Of a DNA stretch of 7,921 bases, positions 6,823 through 7,921 are shown piece by piece. The first letter of the stretch is position 1, and every line of letters starts with the position of its first letter. A program made the translations under genes and the position numbers. The stretch lies in the NCBI GenBank assembly GCA_002434915.1, contig DJLG01000072.1:2848-10768 (forward strand). Reading direction: 5' to 3'. This stretch comes from Proteobacteria bacterium UBA6522. GTDB lineage: Bacteria > Pseudomonadota > Gammaproteobacteria > Steroidobacterales > Rariloculaceae. The notes below the pieces were generated by a model. That model was given only the letters and a program-made list of their open reading frames with translations. It was not told where the DNA came from and made no database searches.

Positions 6823-6827
6823 CTCCT
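6823..6827 (-). promoter_or_regulatory. Ribosome binding site supporting the TTG start of the oxidoreductase gene
   Basis: AGGAG reads from 6827 to 6823 on the minus strand, 6 nt before the TTG at 6816. The nearby ATG at 6809 is out of frame, so the TTG start is well supported. Confidence 0.65.
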
Positions 6828-6943
6828 AATCTAAGGTTGGTTATAAGTGACTTGATGATTTTGATTTTTGTTTTCTGGACATCTAAAGCCAGCTATTTAA
6901 TATGTCGATATCAAAAGATTGTTCAGAAATATATTGGCAAGTA

Positions 6944-6963
6944 TATCTTAGTTGTTATCTTAG
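6944..6963. repeat. Tandem TATCTTAG direct repeat, possible operator
   Basis: Two identical 8-bp copies (6944-6951, 6956-6963) are separated by TTGT, giving a 12-bp period close to one helical turn. That would place two bound protein subunits on the same DNA face. Regulation is inferred; no regulator gene is in the window. Confidence 0.3.
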
Positions 6964-7046
6964 ATTATGTATTTAAGTTCCAAAACACCTTAACTAAAAG
7001 TTAGAAAAATGTTTGCAGCTAAAAGATTATCCTGTATGAGTCAAAA

Positions 7047-7921
7047 ATGAGCTTATATGAATGGTCTAGACTATTTCTTGTTCTATACATCATTGTCATG
7101 GTGGGATTCGGATACATCGGAAGTAAACGAGTCTCTGGTGCAGATGATTATGCAACAGCTCGTGCAGGTTATGGACCTCTAGTTCTTGCCTTAGCTTTTG
7201 CATCTACAGCGGCAAGTGGGGCTACATTCCTAGGCCTTCCTGGGCTTACTTATAATTATGGCCTATCTACTTTATGGATCGCATTCCTTTATCCGCTTGG
7301 TATTTATACGGGAATATTAATTTGTCAGCGCACTATTGCACGGTATGGAAATTTTGCAGGCGTAAGATCTATACCAGAGTATCTTGGAGAAAGATACAGA
7401 TCAGAGGCATTACGTCTTTCGGCAGCGTTTTTTTCCCTAATTCTTTTGTTTTATCTAGCCGGGCAACTTGTAGCTGGGTTAGTGATGTTTGAGATGATGC
7501 TTGGTCTTTCTCAAGGATGGGCATTGGGTATTACTACTACTGTATTGCTAGGTTATGTAACTTTTGGAGGGGCCCATGCCGATATTTTGACAGATGGTCT
7601 ACAGGGCCTCTTAATGGTCTTTTTAGCATTAGCCATTCTAGTAATGTTTTTTTTAGGGGTAGGTAATGGAGGGCTTCAGTCGCTACTAGAAAATCTTCGA
7701 GTACAGGACGTTCAGTTGGTTAGTCCTTTTAATTCAGGCGCCGCAATAACAGCGTCTGTCTGGGCTTTTATAAGCCTTACCATTGCACATATTCCACTTG
7801 GCTTATTACCCCATATTGGCAATAAAATCTGGGCACTTAAAAATGAAAAAGCTCGTATGCGATTTTTGGTAATGGCATTTGTATTTGGTTTAATTTTACC
7901 TGCCATTACCTTAGGTGGAGC
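7047..7921 (+). CDS. Sodium:solute symporter (SSS family), C-terminus beyond window
   Basis: The frame is open from the ATG at 7047 to the window edge: 291 whole codons and two extra bases, with no stop. Members of the SSS (SLC5-like) family usually have about 450-600 residues, so more than a third of the protein is missing. Hydrophobic segments lie at about 6-25, 43-66, 72-93, 121-153, 157-175, 184-206, 232-255 and 272-290. Family traits are the early S-G-A-D-D-Y-A-T-A-R (30-39), the interrupted helix A-S-T-A-A-S-G-A-T-F-L-G (52-63), S-I-P-E-Y-L-G-E-R-Y (108-117) and G-G-A-H-A-D-I-L-T-D-G-L-Q-G (174-187). It would be an inner-membrane importer driven by sodium. The substrate is unknown but is probably what the divergent operon degrades. 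No clear Shine-Dalgarno sequence is visible. A four-codon ATG...TGA reading frame at 7036-7050 overlaps the start, probably by chance. Confidence 0.92.
   Translation, partial: MSLYEWSRLFLVLYIIVMVGFGYIGSKRVSGADDYATARAGYGPLVLALAFASTAASGATFLGLPGLTYNYGLSTLWIAFLYPLGIYTGILICQRTIARYGNFAGVRSIPEYLGERYRSEALRLSAAFFSLILLFYLAGQLVAGLVMFEMMLGLSQGWALGITTTVLLGYVTFGGAHADILTDGLQGLLMVFLALAILVMFFLGVGNGGLQSLLENLRVQDVQLVSPFNSGAAITASVWAFISLTIAHIPLGLLPHIGNKIWALKNEKARMRFLVMAFVFGLILPAITLGG

Larger units (their letters stand above)
6817..7046. promoter_or_regulatory. Divergent intergenic region of operon and symporter gene
   Basis: This 230-bp AT-rich region separates the minus-strand operon from the plus-strand symporter gene, so it should hold both promoters. 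No strong sigma70 pair was found. Weak options are TTGTTC/TATATC (6920-6925 and 6943-6948, 17-bp spacer) for the symporter, and TGAACA/TATTAA with a 17-bp spacer on the minus strand (6925 to 6897). Short repeats occur: TATCTTAG at 6944-6951 and 6956-6963, and an inverted match of CTTAGATTA (6959-6967) to TAATCTAAG (6827-6835), which overlaps the oxidoreductase Shine-Dalgarno sequence. No small ORF or RNA gene is evident. Confidence 0.4.

Noticed and set aside
6989..7004. TAACT-AAA-AGTTA hairpin before the symporter gene
   Set aside because: A 5-bp stem of mostly A-T pairs with a 3-nt loop is expected by chance here.
7036..7050. Tiny ATG-AGT-CAA-AAA-TGA frame overlapping the symporter start
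   Set aside because: Four codons with no ribosome binding site is easily chance in AT-rich DNA; nothing shows it is a regulatory leader.
7274..7492. Plus-strand 72-codon frame
   Set aside because: It is a different frame inside the symporter gene, whose own frame stays open from 7047 to the window end.
7712..7906. Minus-strand 64-codon frame
   Set aside because: It is antisense to the symporter reading frame, which shows family motifs and transmembrane segments across this region.
1..7921. Mobile element, CRISPR or defence system
   Set aside because: No transposase, integrase, nuclease, toxin-antitoxin or regularly spaced repeats were seen; the genes look metabolic or envelope-related.

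Overview
The window is AT-rich bacterial DNA (estimated by eye at about 40% GC) with tightly packed genes. It holds five complete genes and two that run off the edges. Exported proteins carry ordinary Gram-negative signals: one lipoprotein signal and two Sec signal peptides. The protein mix (a secreted DLSGVW-type protein, an MBL-fold lipoprotein, a Cys-type sulfatase, a DmlA/TtuC dehydrogenase and a sodium:solute symporter) fits a free-living heterotrophic proteobacterium, perhaps an uncultured marine gammaproteobacterium. That placement is inferred from general character, not from a marker gene. No rRNA, tRNA, CRISPR array, transposase, integrase or phage gene was seen.

Left part (1-1932): two divergent genes share an 84-bp intergenic region. 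One, on the minus strand, encodes a conserved secreted protein of unknown function whose C-terminus is cut off by the window edge. The other, on the plus strand, encodes a metallo-beta-lactamase-fold lipoprotein with two EF-hand calcium loops inserted in its catalytic domain. The region between them contains the symmetric octamer AGTATACT, usable as a -10 box in both directions, and a GAACG-TT-CGTTC inverted repeat that looks like a repressor operator.

Centre (6816 down to 1964): four minus-strand genes with 52-, 10- and about 21-bp gaps form an apparent operon. In order of transcription they are a Gfo/Idh/MocA-family dehydrogenase, an M24 (pita-bread fold) hydrolase with an altered metal site, a tartrate/D-malate dehydrogenase, and an exported iduronate-2-sulfatase-like sulfatase. 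A perfect 9-bp hairpin lies between the first two. Two of the genes use non-ATG starts (TTG, GTG), each with a well-placed Shine-Dalgarno sequence.

Right part (6817-7921): a 230-bp divergent intergenic region carries short direct and inverted TATCTTAG-type repeats. It is followed by the N-terminal 291 residues of a sodium:solute symporter on the plus strand. The divergent transporter, two NAD(P)-dependent dehydrogenases, an unusual M24 enzyme and an exported sulfatase suggest a catabolic locus. In this reading the sulfatase would desulfate a substrate outside the cytoplasm, the symporter would import the product, and the two dehydrogenases plus the M24 enzyme would degrade it, one step being oxidative decarboxylation of a 2-hydroxy diacid. 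The actual substrate cannot be read from the sequence. The best candidate for new biology is the M24 enzyme, in which a Cys replaces a core metal-binding Asp within a local Cys cluster.
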